64,000 bases of DNA from Streptomyces sp. NRRL WC-3626. Lineage in GTDB: Bacteria > Actinomycetota > Actinomycetes > Streptomycetales > Streptomycetaceae. The position numbers and the translations under genes were made by a program. Shown piece after piece: positions 19,493-28,716 of the stretch (position 1 is the first letter of the stretch; every line of letters begins with the position of its first letter). The DNA lies in contig NZ_JOCA01000010.1 of NCBI RefSeq assembly GCF_000718785.1, positions 62,001 through 126,000 on the forward strand, given 5' to 3'. A model generated the notes under the pieces. It did not search any database and was not told where the DNA came from. It saw nothing but the letters and a program-made list of their open reading frames with translations.

Positions 19493-20515
19493 ATGCTGAT
19501 CGCTCAGCGTCCCTCGTTGACCGAAGAGGTCGTCGACGAATTCCGCTCCCGGTTCGTGATCGAGCCGCTGGAGCCGGGCTTCGGCTACACCCTCGGCAAC
19601 TCCCTCCGCCGTACGCTCCTGTCGTCGATCCCCGGTGCCGCTGTCACCAGCATCCGCATCGACGGCGTCCTGCACGAGTTCACCACCGTGCCGGGCGTCA
19701 AGGAGGACGTCACCGACCTGATCCTCAACATCAAGCAGCTGGTCGTCTCCTCGGAGCACGACGAGCCCGTCGTGATGTACCTGCGCAAGCAGGGCCCGGG
19801 TCTGGTCACCGCCGCCGACATCGCGCCCCCGGCCGGTGTCGAGGTGCACAACCCCGACCTCGTCCTCGCCACGCTCAACGGCAAGGGCAAGCTGGAGATG
19901 GAGCTGACCGTCGAGCGCGGTCGCGGTTACGTCTCCGCCGTGCAGAACAAGCAGGTGGGTCAGGAGATCGGCCGTATCCCGGTCGACTCGATCTACTCGC
20001 CGGTTCTCAAGGTCACCTACAAGGTCGAGGCGACCCGTGTCGAGCAGCGCACCGACTTCGACAAGCTGATCGTCGACGTCGAGACCAAGCAGGCGATGCG
20101 TCCGCGTGACGCCATGGCCTCCGCCGGCAAGACCCTGGTCGAGCTGTTCGGTCTCGCCCGCGAGCTGAACATCGACGCCGAGGGCATCGACATGGGCCCG
20201 TCCCCCACGGACGCCGCCCTCGCCGCCGATCTGGCGCTGCCGATCGAGGAGCTCGAGCTCACCGTTCGGTCGTACAACTGCCTCAAGCGTGAGGGCATCC
20301 ACTCCGTGGGTGAGCTGGTCGCCCGCTCCGAGGCCGATCTCCTCGACATCCGTAACTTCGGTGCGAAGTCGATCGACGAGGTCAAGGCGAAGCTGGCCGG
20401 CATGGGCCTCGCGCTCAAGGACAGCCCGCCCGGATTCGACCCCACTGCCGCTGCGGACGCGTTCGGCGCGGACGACGACGCGGACGCTGGCTTCGTGGAG
20501 ACCGAGCAGTACTAG
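19493..20515 (+). CDS. rpoA: RNA polymerase alpha subunit
   Basis: Alpha subunit (340 residues). The N-terminal dimerisation domain, about 1-230, shows [20 protein letters not shown]. The C-terminal domain, about 250-320, shows [21 protein letters not shown] and the helix-hairpin-helix [14 protein letters not shown] that contacts UP elements and activators. The acidic tail is typical of Streptomyces. Confidence 0.98.
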   Translation: MLIAQRPSLTEEVVDEFRSRFVIEPLEPGFGYTLGNSLRRTLLSSIPGAAVTSIRIDGVLHEFTTVPGVKEDVTDLILNIKQLVVSSEHDEPVVMYLRKQGPGLVTAADIAPPAGVEVHNPDLVLATLNGKGKLEMELTVERGRGYVSAVQNKQVGQEIGRIPVDSIYSPVLKVTYKVEATRVEQRTDFDKLIVDVETKQAMRPRDAMASAGKTLVELFGLARELNIDAEGIDMGPSPTDAALAADLALPIEELELTVRSYNCLKREGIHSVGELVARSEADLLDIRNFGAKSIDEVKAKLAGMGLALKDSPPGFDPTAAADAFGADDDADAGFVETEQY

Positions 20516-20556
20516 GCGCTTCGCGGGGAGGCCCGTTTTTCGGTTGCGGGTCGGCT

Positions 20557-20587
20557 GTGGCTGGTCGCGCAGTTCCCCGCGTCCCTT
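20557..20587. repeat. Dispersed Streptomyces-type repeat, copy 1
   Basis: Starts GTGGCTGGTCGCGCAGTTCC and matches 21231-21261 with one difference (T for C near the end). Short intergenic elements of this kind recur in Streptomyces genomes (from memory). Confidence 0.75.
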
Positions 20588-20610
20588 CCAGGCCCCTTCG
20601 GGGGCCTGGA
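20587..20610 (+). terminator. UUCG hairpin after rpoA
   Basis: A perfect 10-bp stem, TCCAGGCCCC/GGGGCCTGGA, has a TTCG tetraloop. No T-run follows and rplQ comes 79 bases later, so it is probably a partial terminator or an mRNA 3'-end stabiliser. Confidence 0.6.
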
Positions 20611-20688
20611 TCTCCGACAGGCAACCGTCTGCTCGGATACTGACTCCGGTACCTGATACGGCCGGAGCAGACACCTAGGAGAAATACC

Positions 20689-21189
20689 ATGCCCAGGCCC
20701 ACCAAGGGTGCCCGTATGGGCGGCAGCGCCGCGCACGAGAAGCTCCTCCTCGCGAACCTCGCGAAGGCGCTGTTCGAGCACGGTCGCATCACCACCACCG
20801 AGGCGAAGGCGCGCAAGCTGCGTCCGTACGCCGAGCGTCTGGTCACCAAGGCGAAGAAGGGCGACCTTCACAACCGCCGTCAGGTGCTCCAGGTGATCAC
20901 GGACAAGGGCATCGTCCACACGCTCTTCACCGAGATCGGCCCGCGTTACGAGAACCGTCCCGGTGGCTACACCCGCATCACCAAGATCGGTAACCGCCGT
21001 GGCGACAACGCGCCCATGGCCGTCATCGAGCTGGTCGAGGCGCTGACGGTGGCCCAGGAGGCGACCGGCGAGGCCGAGGCCGCGACGAAGCGTGCGGCGA
21101 AGGACGCCGAGGCGTCCGAGGCGAAGGCCGACCTGACGAAGGACGAGGCCGTCGAGGCCAAGACCGACGAGGAGTCGAAGGACGCGTAA
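20689..21189 (+). CDS. rplQ: 50S ribosomal protein L17
   Basis: L17 (166 residues) near the tunnel exit. The core, residues 1-120, has [18 protein letters not shown] and [17 protein letters not shown]. Residues about 120-166 form an Ala/Glu/Lys-rich tail absent from most bacteria. It is the last gene of the cluster, followed by tandem UUCG hairpins and a terminator. Confidence 0.97.
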   Translation: MPRPTKGARMGGSAAHEKLLLANLAKALFEHGRITTTEAKARKLRPYAERLVTKAKKGDLHNRRQVLQVITDKGIVHTLFTEIGPRYENRPGGYTRITKIGNRRGDNAPMAVIELVEALTVAQEATGEAEAATKRAAKDAEASEAKADLTKDEAVEAKTDEESKDA

Positions 21190-21230
21190 GCCGTCCGGCG
21201 GGGAGCTGTGTTTCCGGCTGCGGATATGTC

Positions 21231-21261
21231 GTGGCTGGTCGCGCAGTTCCCCGCGCCCCTT
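21231..21261. repeat. Dispersed Streptomyces-type repeat, copy 2
   Basis: Second copy of the 20557-20587 element, fused at its 3' end to the 21-base tandem array. Confidence 0.75.
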
Positions 21262-21310
21262 CGGGGGCGCCCCGCGCCCCTTCGGGGGCGCCCCGCGCCC
21301 CTTCGGAGCG
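21249..21310 (+). repeat. Tandem 21-base UUCG hairpin array
   Basis: Nearly three copies of a 21-base unit (21249-21269, 21270-21290 and a partial 21291-21310). Each of the first two units forms a GC stem closed by a C(TTCG)G tetraloop. The array follows rplQ and precedes the main terminator. Confidence 0.85.
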
Positions 21311-21315
21311 CGTTT

Positions 21316-21347
21316 GCGGGCCCGTTCCTTTCGAGGAGCGGGCCCGC
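21316..21347 (+). terminator. Terminator ending the ribosomal cluster
   Basis: A 14-bp stem with one G-U pair (21316-21329 with 21334-21347) and a TTCG loop is followed by TTTCGTGT. It is the third consecutive UUCG-looped structure after rplQ. Confidence 0.8.
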
Positions 21348-21373
21348 TTTCGTGTGGGTGAGAGGATCTTCGT

Positions 21374-22231
21374 GTGAGTGACGAAGTTGAGGCCGGGTTC
21401 GTGCGTGTGCGGCTTGATCTGTCCTATGACGGGGCCGAGTTCTCCGGGTGGGCCAAGCAGGCCGGGGGGCGGCGGACCGTGCAGGGGGAGATCGAGGACG
21501 CCCTGCGGACCGTGACGCGGTCCGGGGGGACGACGTACGAGCTGACCGTGGCGGGGCGGACCGACGCCGGGGTGCACGCGCGCGGCCAGGTCGCGCATGT
21601 GGATCTGCCCCGGGAGGTGTGGGCCCAGCACCACGCCAAGCTGCTGAAGCGGCTCGCGGGCCGACTGCCGAGGGACGTACGGGTGTGGGCGCTGCGGGAG
21701 GCGCCCGGCGGGTTCAACGCCCGGTTCTCCGCGATCTGGCGGCGCTACGCCTACCGTGTCACCGACAACCCGGGCGGGGTGGACCCACTGCTGCGCGGGC
21801 ACGTCCTGTGGCACGACTGGCCGCTGGACGTCGACGCCATGAACGAGGCCGCCCGCCGGCTCCTGGGGGAGCACGACTTCGCCGCGTACTGCAAGAAGCG
21901 GGAGGGCGCCACCACCATCCGGACCCTCCAGGAGCTGAGCCTGGAGCGCGGCGGTGACGGGATCATCACCGCCACCGTCCGCGCCGACGCCTTCTGCCAC
22001 AACATGGTGCGCTCACTCATCGGCGCGCTGCTGTTCGTCGGCGACGGCCACCGCCCGCCGGACTGGCCGGGCACGGTGCTGGCGGCGGGCGTACGGGACT
22101 CGGCGGTCCATGTCGTACGCCCGCACGGCCTGACCCTCGAGGAGGTCGGCTACCCGGCCGACGACCTGCTCGCGGCCCGCAGCAAGGAGGCGCGCAACAA
22201 GCGCTCCCTGCCGACGGCCGGCTGCTGCTGA
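21374..22231 (+). CDS. truA: tRNA pseudouridine synthase TruA
   Basis: Makes pseudouridine at positions 38-40 of tRNA anticodon arms; 285 residues. The catalytic Asp64 sits in GRTDAGVHA, and [14 protein letters not shown] and the C-terminal [10 protein letters not shown] are characteristic. GTG start. It follows the ribosomal cluster, as in many actinobacteria, and converges on the next gene with a 10-base gap. Confidence 0.95.
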   Translation: MSDEVEAGFVRVRLDLSYDGAEFSGWAKQAGGRRTVQGEIEDALRTVTRSGGTTYELTVAGRTDAGVHARGQVAHVDLPREVWAQHHAKLLKRLAGRLPRDVRVWALREAPGGFNARFSAIWRRYAYRVTDNPGGVDPLLRGHVLWHDWPLDVDAMNEAARRLLGEHDFAAYCKKREGATTIRTLQELSLERGGDGIITATVRADAFCHNMVRSLIGALLFVGDGHRPPDWPGTVLAAGVRDSAVHVVRPHGLTLEEVGYPADDLLAARSKEARNKRSLPTAGCC

Positions 22232-22241
22232 GGCGGTCCCG

Positions 22242-23123
22242 CTACTCGTTCGCCGCCGCGGAGGCCTGGGCCTCGCCCCTGCGGCGGATCTGACGGAACG
22301 TGAACTCCTGGAGATCGTCGCCGGTGGTGAAGACCGGGGTGTCCTTCTCCGTCACGTTCTTGCCGGCGGTGAAGCCTGCGACGGTGAAGTAGGCGTAGCG
22401 GCCGTAGGCGTTGGTGGTGGTGCGGCAGACCGCGCCGGAGCAGAAGTCCTTGACGCCGCCGCCCGAAAGCGACTTGACGACGCTCTTCTTGTCCGCCTGC
22501 TGCTTGGCCTTCGTCGCCTGGGCCTCGGTGTCGAAGACGGCCACGCCGACCGTCACCGCCATGTCGTCCTTGGTGTAGGTGACCCGGATCAGCCGCGTGC
22601 AGTCGTTGTCGTTCAGGACCTTCGGCAGCGTGGCCTTGGCGGCCGAGGCGCAGTCCTTCGTGTCCGCCGTCGGGCCCTTCTTGTACACCGTCTCACCCAT
22701 CGTCAACTGGGTGCCGGGGAACAGGATGTCGGGGCTCAGGGGCGCCTTGTCCTTCTTCGCGCTGGCGACGAAGTCCTTCGGGTCCAGCGGCGGCGGGGCG
22801 CTCGTCGGGGCGAACGACGGGACCGTGCCCGTCGGGCTCGGCAGATCCGAGGTCCCGGGCAGCTGGGAGGACGTGCCCGGCGAGGCTTCGGTGCCGCCGT
22901 TCGCCGAGACCACGGCGACCGCCACGGCCGTGCCTATCGCGACGGTCGCGAGGGCGCCGCCGCCTATGAACAGCAGCCTGCGGCGCTTGGCGCGGGCCTC
23001 GGAGGCGTCGGCGAGCGCCGCCCAGTCGGGTGACCGGCCGGAGCCGCCGCCGTCCCAGGGCTGCTGGGAATTCGGTTTCCAGGGATCCCACTGCTGCGGA
23101 GGTCCCCCCTGCCCATAGCTCAT
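22242..23123 (-). CDS. Single-pass membrane protein of unknown function
   Basis: 293 residues, not recognised beyond its layout. The N-terminal 50 residues are Pro/Gln/Trp-rich and cytoplasmic (MSYGQGGPPQQWDPWKPN). One membrane segment follows at about 58-82 (LLFIGGGALATVAIGTAVAV), then a Ser/Pro-rich linker and an outside domain of about 160 residues with two Cys pairs. The start at 23123 was chosen because a TAAGAT -10 box ends 7 bases before it (leaderless). It is divergent from the GT87-like gene. A role at the cell surface is inference. Confidence 0.75.
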   Translation of the reverse strand: MSYGQGGPPQQWDPWKPNSQQPWDGGGSGRSPDWAALADASEARAKRRRLLFIGGGALATVAIGTAVAVAVVSANGGTEASPGTSSQLPGTSDLPSPTGTVPSFAPTSAPPPLDPKDFVASAKKDKAPLSPDILFPGTQLTMGETVYKKGPTADTKDCASAAKATLPKVLNDNDCTRLIRVTYTKDDMAVTVGVAVFDTEAQATKAKQQADKKSVVKSLSGGGVKDFCSGAVCRTTTNAYGRYAYFTVAGFTAGKNVTEKDTPVFTTGDDLQEFTFRQIRRRGEAQASAAANE

Positions 23124-23184
23124 GGGGCGCATCTTAGACGGGCCGAGGGGTGTGCTGGTCCGCGTCAACGGGTGCGGCAGGGCC

Positions 23185-23190
23185 TAGCGT
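23185..23190 (+). promoter_or_regulatory. -10 box of a leaderless promoter
   Basis: TAGCGT ends 7 bases before the ATG at 23198, the spacing expected for leaderless transcription. The -35 is not clear. Confidence 0.45.
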
Positions 23191-23197
23191 TGCGCGC

Positions 23198-24394
23198 ATG
23201 GCGACGGGCAAAAGCGACATCTCCGGGTGGTTGGTACGACCCGCGCACGGCTGTCTGTGGGCCGGACTCGCGGCGGTGCTGGGGGCGCTGACGGTGCATA
23301 CGGTGCTGGTGACCTCGGACGGAGGCATGGACAACGCGATCGTCGTGGACGCCGCGCGGACCTGGCTGGACGGTGGCTCGCCGTATGACGACCGGCACTT
23401 CCTCTATTTCCCCAGCGCGGTCGTGGCCGCCGCCCCGCAGGCGCTGCTGCCGCGCCCCGTGCTCGACGTGGCCGTGCCGGTGGCGGTCGTCGCCGCGCTC
23501 GCGCTGGGCTGGGCCTGCGCCCTGCGGCTGCACCGGGTGCCGTTGCGCAGCAGGCTCGCCGCCCTCGGGCTGCTGGGCCTCTCGGCCGGGTTCGCGCCGT
23601 TCGGGCAGCTGGTGCGGCTGGGCAACTGGACGGTGACGGCCGTACTGGCGCTGCCGTTGTGCCTGCTGCTGGCGAGCCGGGGCCGGTGGGTGGCGGCGGG
23701 CGCCGTCATCGGGGTGGCGGTGGCGCTGAAGCCGCTGCTCGCGCCGATGGCGCTGCTGTTCCTCTTCGCGCGCCGGTGGCGGGCCCTGGCCGTGCTGCTG
23801 CTGGTGCCCGCGGTGGCCTCGGTGACGGCGGCGCTGTTCCTGCCCGACCCCACCGGCTTCCTCACCCGCACCCTGCCGTTCCTGCTGCGCGGCGACGACG
23901 CCTTCGTACGGCTCTACGAGGCCTCGCCGGCGGCCGTGCTGCCCCGGCTCGGCGTACCGCGGGCCCTCGCCGCGGCGCTGGGCCTGCTCGGGGCCGCCGC
24001 CGGGGTGGTGTGCGGGTACCTGCGCTGGCGCGGGCCGGGGCCGGCGCCCCTGCGGCTGGCGGAGACGTCGGCGGCGCTGATGCTCTCCGCGTTCCTGGTC
24101 TCCCGCCCCTCCTACAACCACTACCTCCTGGTCGTGCTGCCGCTGCTGCTCGCCGGTCTGCCGTACGCCGGGGCGGTGGCGCGGCGGCCCTGGTTCTGGC
24201 TCGCCCTGGTGCCGCAGCTGCCGGGGGTGACCTGGCCGTGGCTGGTGCCGCCCACCCGCCGGGCCTTCCGGGACGCCCTCACGCTGGTTCTGCTGGCCGC
24301 GACGGTCGCCCACCACTGCGTACGGGGGACGCGGGAGGGGGCCCGCCGGGGCGGGCCCGCGGGTAAGCGGCGACCGGCCGTAGAATCGGTGTAG
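23198..24394 (+). CDS. GT87-like (DUF2029) membrane glycosyltransferase
   Basis: Multi-pass membrane protein of 398 residues with about ten hydrophobic segments. The first loop has the GGSPYDDRHFLYFPSAV region typical of GT87/DUF2029 polyprenol-phosphate-mannose alpha-mannosyltransferases, where the acidic pair is thought to be catalytic. The acceptor is unknown; lipoglycan or cell-wall glycan is plausible. ATG 23198 was chosen for the leaderless promoter; the frame stays open 16 codons further upstream. Confidence 0.8.
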   Translation: MATGKSDISGWLVRPAHGCLWAGLAAVLGALTVHTVLVTSDGGMDNAIVVDAARTWLDGGSPYDDRHFLYFPSAVVAAAPQALLPRPVLDVAVPVAVVAALALGWACALRLHRVPLRSRLAALGLLGLSAGFAPFGQLVRLGNWTVTAVLALPLCLLLASRGRWVAAGAVIGVAVALKPLLAPMALLFLFARRWRALAVLLLVPAVASVTAALFLPDPTGFLTRTLPFLLRGDDAFVRLYEASPAAVLPRLGVPRALAAALGLLGAAAGVVCGYLRWRGPGPAPLRLAETSAALMLSAFLVSRPSYNHYLLVVLPLLLAGLPYAGAVARRPWFWLALVPQLPGVTWPWLVPPTRRAFRDALTLVLLAATVAHHCVRGTREGARRGGPAGKRRPAVESV

Positions 24395-24415
24395 CCCACC
24401 ACGGACGGGCTCGTT

Positions 24416-24445
24416 TTGACCCGTCCGGCCGACGGTGGGTATCCT
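24416..24445 (+). promoter_or_regulatory. rplM-rpsI promoter
   Basis: TTGACC (24416-24421) and TATCCT (24440-24445) are 18 bases apart, a good vegetative promoter. Transcription would start near 24452, leaving a leader of about 175 bases before rplM. The -35 lies inside an 8-bp inverted repeat, CGGACGGG/CCCGTCCG. Confidence 0.6.
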
Positions 24446-24627
24446 GCATGTTCGTTGTGTGTAGTGGCTTGCTCATTCTCACGTGAGGGGCCCTTACACC
24501 GGTCCACCGGGACCGATGACCAGCGACCAGCGCGCGGTTTGCGTCACCGCGGAGCGGTCTGGGCTGTCGTGATCGTCTTCGGTGACCTTGTCAGGACCAT
24601 TCACTGAAGAAGCGAAGGCTACGAACC

Positions 24628-25071
24628 GTGCGTACGTACAGCCCCAAGCCCGGCGATGTGACGCGCCAGTGGCACGTCATCGACGCTCAGGACGTCGTCC
24701 TGGGTCGTCTGGCCACCACTGCGGCCTCCATCCTGCGCGGCAAGCACAAGCCGATCTACGCCCCCCACGTCGACACCGGTGACTTCGTCATCATCATCAA
24801 CGCCGACAAGGTGCACCTGTCCGGCAACAAGCGGACCCAGAAGATGGCGTACCGCCACTCGGGCTACCCGGGTGGTCTGCGCTCCGTCCGCTACGACGAG
24901 CTCCTGGACAAGAACCCCGAGAAGGCCGTCGAGAAGGCCATCAAGGGCATGCTCCCCAAGAACACCCTGGGCCGTCAGATGCTCTCCAAGCTGAAGGTCT
25001 ACTCGGGCGACCAGCACCCGCACGCTGCCCAGCAGCCGGTGCCGTTCGAGATCACCCAGGTCGCGCAGTAA
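24628..25071 (+). CDS. rplM: 50S ribosomal protein L13
   Basis: L13 (147 residues), an early large-subunit protein. [20 protein letters not shown] and [17 protein letters not shown] are diagnostic. GTG start. It is paired with rpsI as in nearly all bacteria. In other phyla L13 regulates its operon through a leader, and here the leader is long enough for that. Confidence 0.98.
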   Translation: MRTYSPKPGDVTRQWHVIDAQDVVLGRLATTAASILRGKHKPIYAPHVDTGDFVIIINADKVHLSGNKRTQKMAYRHSGYPGGLRSVRYDELLDKNPEKAVEKAIKGMLPKNTLGRQMLSKLKVYSGDQHPHAAQQPVPFEITQVAQ

Positions 25072-25113
25072 GTCCGGCCACCCCCTAAGACTGAACAGAA
25101 TCTGAGGAGCATC

Positions 25114-25626
25114 GTGGCCGAGACCACTGCCGAGCAGCCGCTCGAAGAGCTTGACATCGACAGCTACACCACCGAGTCCGAGGTGCCCGTCGAGGGCGAG
25201 TACACCTCGGAGTCCATGGCCTCCCGCTTCGGCGAGCCCCAGCCGGCTGCCGGCCTGGGCCGTCGCAAGAACGCCATCGCCCGCGTCCGGATCGTCCCGG
25301 GCACCGGCAAGTGGAAGATCAACGGTCGCACCCTCGAGGACTACTTCCCGAACAAGGTGCACCAGCAGGAAGTCAACGAGCCCTTCAAGGTGCTCGAGCT
25401 CGACGACCGTTACGACGTCATCGCCCGCATCGCGGGTGGCGGTGTCTCCGGTCAGGCCGGTGCGCTCCGTCTCGGTGTCGCCCGCGCGCTGAACGAGGCG
25501 GACGTGGACAACAACCGCGGCCCGCTGAAGAAGGCCGGCTTCCTCACGCGTGACGACCGTGCGGTCGAGCGCAAGAAGGCCGGTCTGAAGAAGGCCCGTA
25601 AGGCCCCGCAGTACAGCAAGCGCTAA
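25114..25626 (+). CDS. rpsI: 30S ribosomal protein S9
   Basis: S9 (170 residues); its C-terminal arm reaches the P-site tRNA and ends PQYSKR. The first 45 residues are an acidic extension of the actinobacterial type. The core starts [21 protein letters not shown] start after GAGGAGC. Confidence 0.97.
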   Translation: MAETTAEQPLEELDIDSYTTESEVPVEGEYTSESMASRFGEPQPAAGLGRRKNAIARVRIVPGTGKWKINGRTLEDYFPNKVHQQEVNEPFKVLELDDRYDVIARIAGGGVSGQAGALRLGVARALNEADVDNNRGPLKKAGFLTRDDRAVERKKAGLKKARKAPQYSKR

Positions 25627-25650
25627 ATCCCAGGCGCTCGCGCGTACTCC

Positions 25651-25690
25651 GAACGCCCCGGCGGCACGCCACAGTGCTGCCGGGGCGTTC
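25651..25690 (+). terminator. Terminator after rpsI
   Basis: A 17-bp stem with one G-U pair (25651-25667 with 25674-25690), loop GCCACA, followed by GTTTATTCATT. A strong intrinsic terminator. Confidence 0.85.
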
Positions 25691-25717
25691 GTTTATTCAT
25701 TGCCGTGGGCGTATAAC
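25688..25717 (+). promoter_or_regulatory. Candidate glmM promoter
   Basis: TTCGTT (25688-25693) and TATAAC (25712-25717) are 18 bases apart and overlap the end of the rpsI terminator. This gives a leader of about 180 bases. A short ORF (ATG 25750, stop 25959) runs through the leader into glmM in another frame. Confidence 0.4.
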
Positions 25718-25904
25718 GGCACAAGGTGCTCAAAGGCTAATGTGATCGGATGGTCGGCGTTATGGGGAGCCGCATTCACCTCGCGACCGTCGAACACATC
25801 ACAAGCTCCGCCAGCGGTACGAACGGCGACCGCGCGGACGGGTCCAGCGCCCCGGCACAGCCTCGGCGACGGCTCTCGATACTGACGCTTCCTCAGGAGG
25901 ACAA

Positions 25905-27263
25905 GTGGGACGACTCTTCGGCACGGACGGCGTGCGCGGTGTCGCCAACGCGGACCTGACGGCGGAGATGGCGCTCGGCCTGTCCGTCGCCGCCGCGCAC
26001 GTACTGGCCGAGGCGGGCACGTTCGAAGGACACCGGCCCACCGCCGTGGTCGGCCGTGATCCGCGCGCGTCCGGGGAGTTCCTGGAGGCCGCCGTCGTGG
26101 CGGGCCTCGCCAGCGCGGGCGTGGACGTCCTGCGGGTCGGCGTGCTGCCGACGCCGGCCGTGGCGCACCTCACCGGCGCGCTCGGCGCGGACCTCGGCGT
26201 GATGCTCTCCGCGAGCCACAACGCCATGCCGGACAACGGCGTCAAGTTCTTCGCCCGCGGCGGTCACAAGCTCGCCGACGAGCTCGAGGACCGCATCGAG
26301 TCCGTGTACGAGGAGCACCGCACCGGCGCTCCCTGGGACCGTCCGACCGGCGCGGGGGTCGGTCGCGTGCGGGACTACGAGGAGGGGCTGGACAGGTACG
26401 TCGCCCATCTCACCGGTGCCCTCCCGAACCGGCTCGACGGGCTGAAGATCGTCCTCGACGAGGCGCACGGCGCCGCCTTCTCCGTCTCCCCCGAGGCGTT
26501 CACCCGGGCGGGGGCCGAGGTCGTCACCATCGGCGCCGAGCCGGACGGGCTGAACATCAACGACGGCTGCGGCTCGACCCACCTCGACCGGCTGAAGGCC
26601 GCCGTCGTCGAGCACGGCGCCGCGCTGGGCATCGCACACGACGGCGACGCCGACCGGTGCCTCGCCGTGGACCACACCGGTGAGGAGGTCGACGGCGACC
26701 AGATCCTCGCCGTACTGGCGCTCGCGATGCGGGAGCGTTCCGCACTGCGCTCCGACACCGTCGTCGCGACCGTGATGTCGAACCTCGGCTTCAAGCTCGC
26801 CATGGAACGCGAGGGCATCCGGCTCGTGCAGACCGCGGTCGGCGACCGCTATGTGCTGGAGGAGATGAAGAGCAAGGACTACGCCCTCGGCGGCGAGCAG
26901 TCCGGCCACGTCATCATCCTCGACCACGCCACGACCGGCGACGGCACCCTCACCGGCCTGCTGCTCGCCGCCCGGGTCGCCCAGACCGGCCGCACGCTGC
27001 GCGACCTCGCCTCGGTGATGGAACGCCTCCCGCAGGTCCTGGTCAACGTCCCCGACGTCGACAAGTCCCGGGTGAAGACCTCCGCGGAACTCGCCACGGC
27101 CGTCACCGAGGCCGAACACGAACTCGGCGGGACGGGCCGCGTACTCCTGCGCTCCTCCGGCACGGAACCGCTGGTCCGCGTCATGGTCGAAGCGGCCGAC
27201 ATCGACCAGGCCCGCTCGGTCGCGAGCCGCCTGGCGGACGCGGTGAAGTCGGCGCTGGGCTAG
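25905..27263 (+). CDS. glmM: Phosphoglucosamine mutase
   Basis: Converts glucosamine-6-phosphate to glucosamine-1-phosphate for UDP-GlcNAc synthesis; 452 residues. The catalytic phosphoserine is Ser104 in [12 protein letters not shown]. The metal loop DGDADR lies near 246-251, the sugar loop GGEQSGH near 328, and the phosphate loop [12 protein letters not shown] near 417. GTG start after CAGGAGGAC. It acts just after GlmS, whose gene is 10 kb downstream. Confidence 0.96.
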   Translation: MGRLFGTDGVRGVANADLTAEMALGLSVAAAHVLAEAGTFEGHRPTAVVGRDPRASGEFLEAAVVAGLASAGVDVLRVGVLPTPAVAHLTGALGADLGVMLSASHNAMPDNGVKFFARGGHKLADELEDRIESVYEEHRTGAPWDRPTGAGVGRVRDYEEGLDRYVAHLTGALPNRLDGLKIVLDEAHGAAFSVSPEAFTRAGAEVVTIGAEPDGLNINDGCGSTHLDRLKAAVVEHGAALGIAHDGDADRCLAVDHTGEEVDGDQILAVLALAMRERSALRSDTVVATVMSNLGFKLAMEREGIRLVQTAVGDRYVLEEMKSKDYALGGEQSGHVIILDHATTGDGTLTGLLLAARVAQTGRTLRDLASVMERLPQVLVNVPDVDKSRVKTSAELATAVTEAEHELGGTGRVLLRSSGTEPLVRVMVEAADIDQARSVASRLADAVKSALG

Positions 27264-27287
27264 GACCCGCCCGGCGGATCCCGACAC

Positions 27288-27332
27288 GACGCGGCCCGCG
27301 TCCTCCCGAGAGGGGAGGACGCGGGCCGCGTC
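27288..27332. terminator. Bidirectional terminator between glmM and the immunity gene
   Basis: A perfect 20-bp stem (27288-27307 with 27313-27332) has a 5-base GAGAG loop, placed between two converging genes. Confidence 0.85.
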
Positions 27333-27390
27333 CGTCCGGCACCGCCGTCCCGCGCCGTGGTGTGGGCGAGGATGCTTCAAGGGCGCGGGT

Positions 27391-28695
27391 TCACGTCGCT
27401 CCCTGAACGAGTTGCTCGATCTCGTCGACGTGATGCTCCCCGTACCCGAACCGTCTGCCGATCGCCTCGTACCTTTCGTACTGCGCCCGAGTGATCGGTA
27501 CGGCCAGGGGTCGCAGCACTCTCAGGAGCAGCCGGAAGCCCAGATCGGGATCGACCCGGGCAGCCACCTGCTCCAGAGCGGTGATGACCTTTTCCGCGGG
27601 GAGCGGCTGCCAGTGCGGACTTATGGCCCTGTCCGTCGCCTTGAGCGCCGTCTCCCGGACTTCCGACAACACCACGTCCGCCCATGCCGTTCGCGGGGGC
27701 GGAACCACCGGGGTGTACGCGGGGGCGACCTCCCTCAGACGCTCCTCGCACACGTCAGCGACCAGCCGTAGCCAGTCCCGTCCGTCGACGCGCAATGCCG
27801 CGTCCGAGACGGCGACCCAGAGGGTGGTGATCATGTCGTCGGACAGGGGCGAGCGCAGCAGACGCACCGCGTCTTCCCGCAGGAGAGCCGCCGCCGTGCC
27901 CGGGGACTGCCCGGGCTCGTCCCCATCGGCCACCGAACGGATCTCCCTGCGGGCGACTCCGGCATGCCAGTCCTGGTGGGCGTTCCCGGCGAGCCGGGAA
28001 AGACCGAAGTCCCACGGGGTGTCACGGCGGGCCGTGTCGATGGGCGGCCAGTCGACGTCGAGGCCGTCGCGGACGACCGCGACCGGGTACCCGAGCCGCT
28101 CGCCGATCCCGAGGAACCTGTCGTACCGGTCCTTCGAGACGCGAACGCGGCAGGCCTTGAGCGCTCTCAGGAAGAGCCGGAAGCCGATATCGGCGTCGGC
28201 CAGCGTGACCACCCGCTCCAGCGCCGAAACGAGATCCGGTGATGTGCGGTCGCCGGTCAGGTCCGCTGCCAGTCCATGGATCTCCGTCACCACATCGCGG
28301 CACAGACCTTCGTCCCGGACCGGCCGGACCGGAGCCGGGACGTAGGAGCGTCTGTTCTGCCGGAGGCGGTTCACGGACAGATCCGAGAGGGACCGCAGCC
28401 ATGTGCGGGTGTCCACGCCGTGGTCGGCCGGATCGAAACTCCGGCCGACCGCGGCCAGCCACACCGTGTGGAGAACCTCCTCCGGCAAGGAACCGTCCAA
28501 CAGACGCCGGGCATCCTCCCCCAGTTCCACGGCCTCCTCGCCGTCGGACCCGTTCGCCGACCCGGCAGCGGCCGCGAGCGCGGCAGCGAGGTCGACGGCG
28601 GGGCCGTCCGGGGAGCACAAGAGCTCCGCCAGGGCGGTGAGGCCGAAGTCACCGGAGTAACCCAGCTCGACGTACGTTGAACGGTCCTGTGGCAT
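27391..28695 (-). CDS. Candidate immunity protein with internal duplication
   Basis: 434 residues, soluble, with no signal peptide and no family I can name. The two halves (about 1-215 and 216-434) are homologous. Paired motifs are LLDGSLPEEVLHTVWLAA with LLRSPLSDDMITTLWVAV, and IGFRLFLRALKACRV with LGFRLLLRVLRPLAV followed by RYDRFLGIGERLGY and QYERYEAIGRRFGY. Predicted mainly helical. It lies 21 bases downstream of the toxin gene on the same strand, with a GAGGA binding site. Position and lack of an export signal make cytoplasmic immunity the best inference; an accessory role is possible. Confidence 0.7.
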   Translation of the reverse strand: MPQDRSTYVELGYSGDFGLTALAELLCSPDGPAVDLAAALAAAAGSANGSDGEEAVELGEDARRLLDGSLPEEVLHTVWLAAVGRSFDPADHGVDTRTWLRSLSDLSVNRLRQNRRSYVPAPVRPVRDEGLCRDVVTEIHGLAADLTGDRTSPDLVSALERVVTLADADIGFRLFLRALKACRVRVSKDRYDRFLGIGERLGYPVAVVRDGLDVDWPPIDTARRDTPWDFGLSRLAGNAHQDWHAGVARREIRSVADGDEPGQSPGTAAALLREDAVRLLRSPLSDDMITTLWVAVSDAALRVDGRDWLRLVADVCEERLREVAPAYTPVVPPPRTAWADVVLSEVRETALKATDRAISPHWQPLPAEKVITALEQVAARVDPDLGFRLLLRVLRPLAVPITRAQYERYEAIGRRFGYGEHHVDEIEQLVQGAT

Positions 28696-28716
28696 GCATC
28701 GTCCTCTTCGGGGGTG

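Noticed and set aside
21249..21310. CRISPR-like array
   Set aside because: The units are directly adjacent with no spacers and fold into UUCG hairpins.
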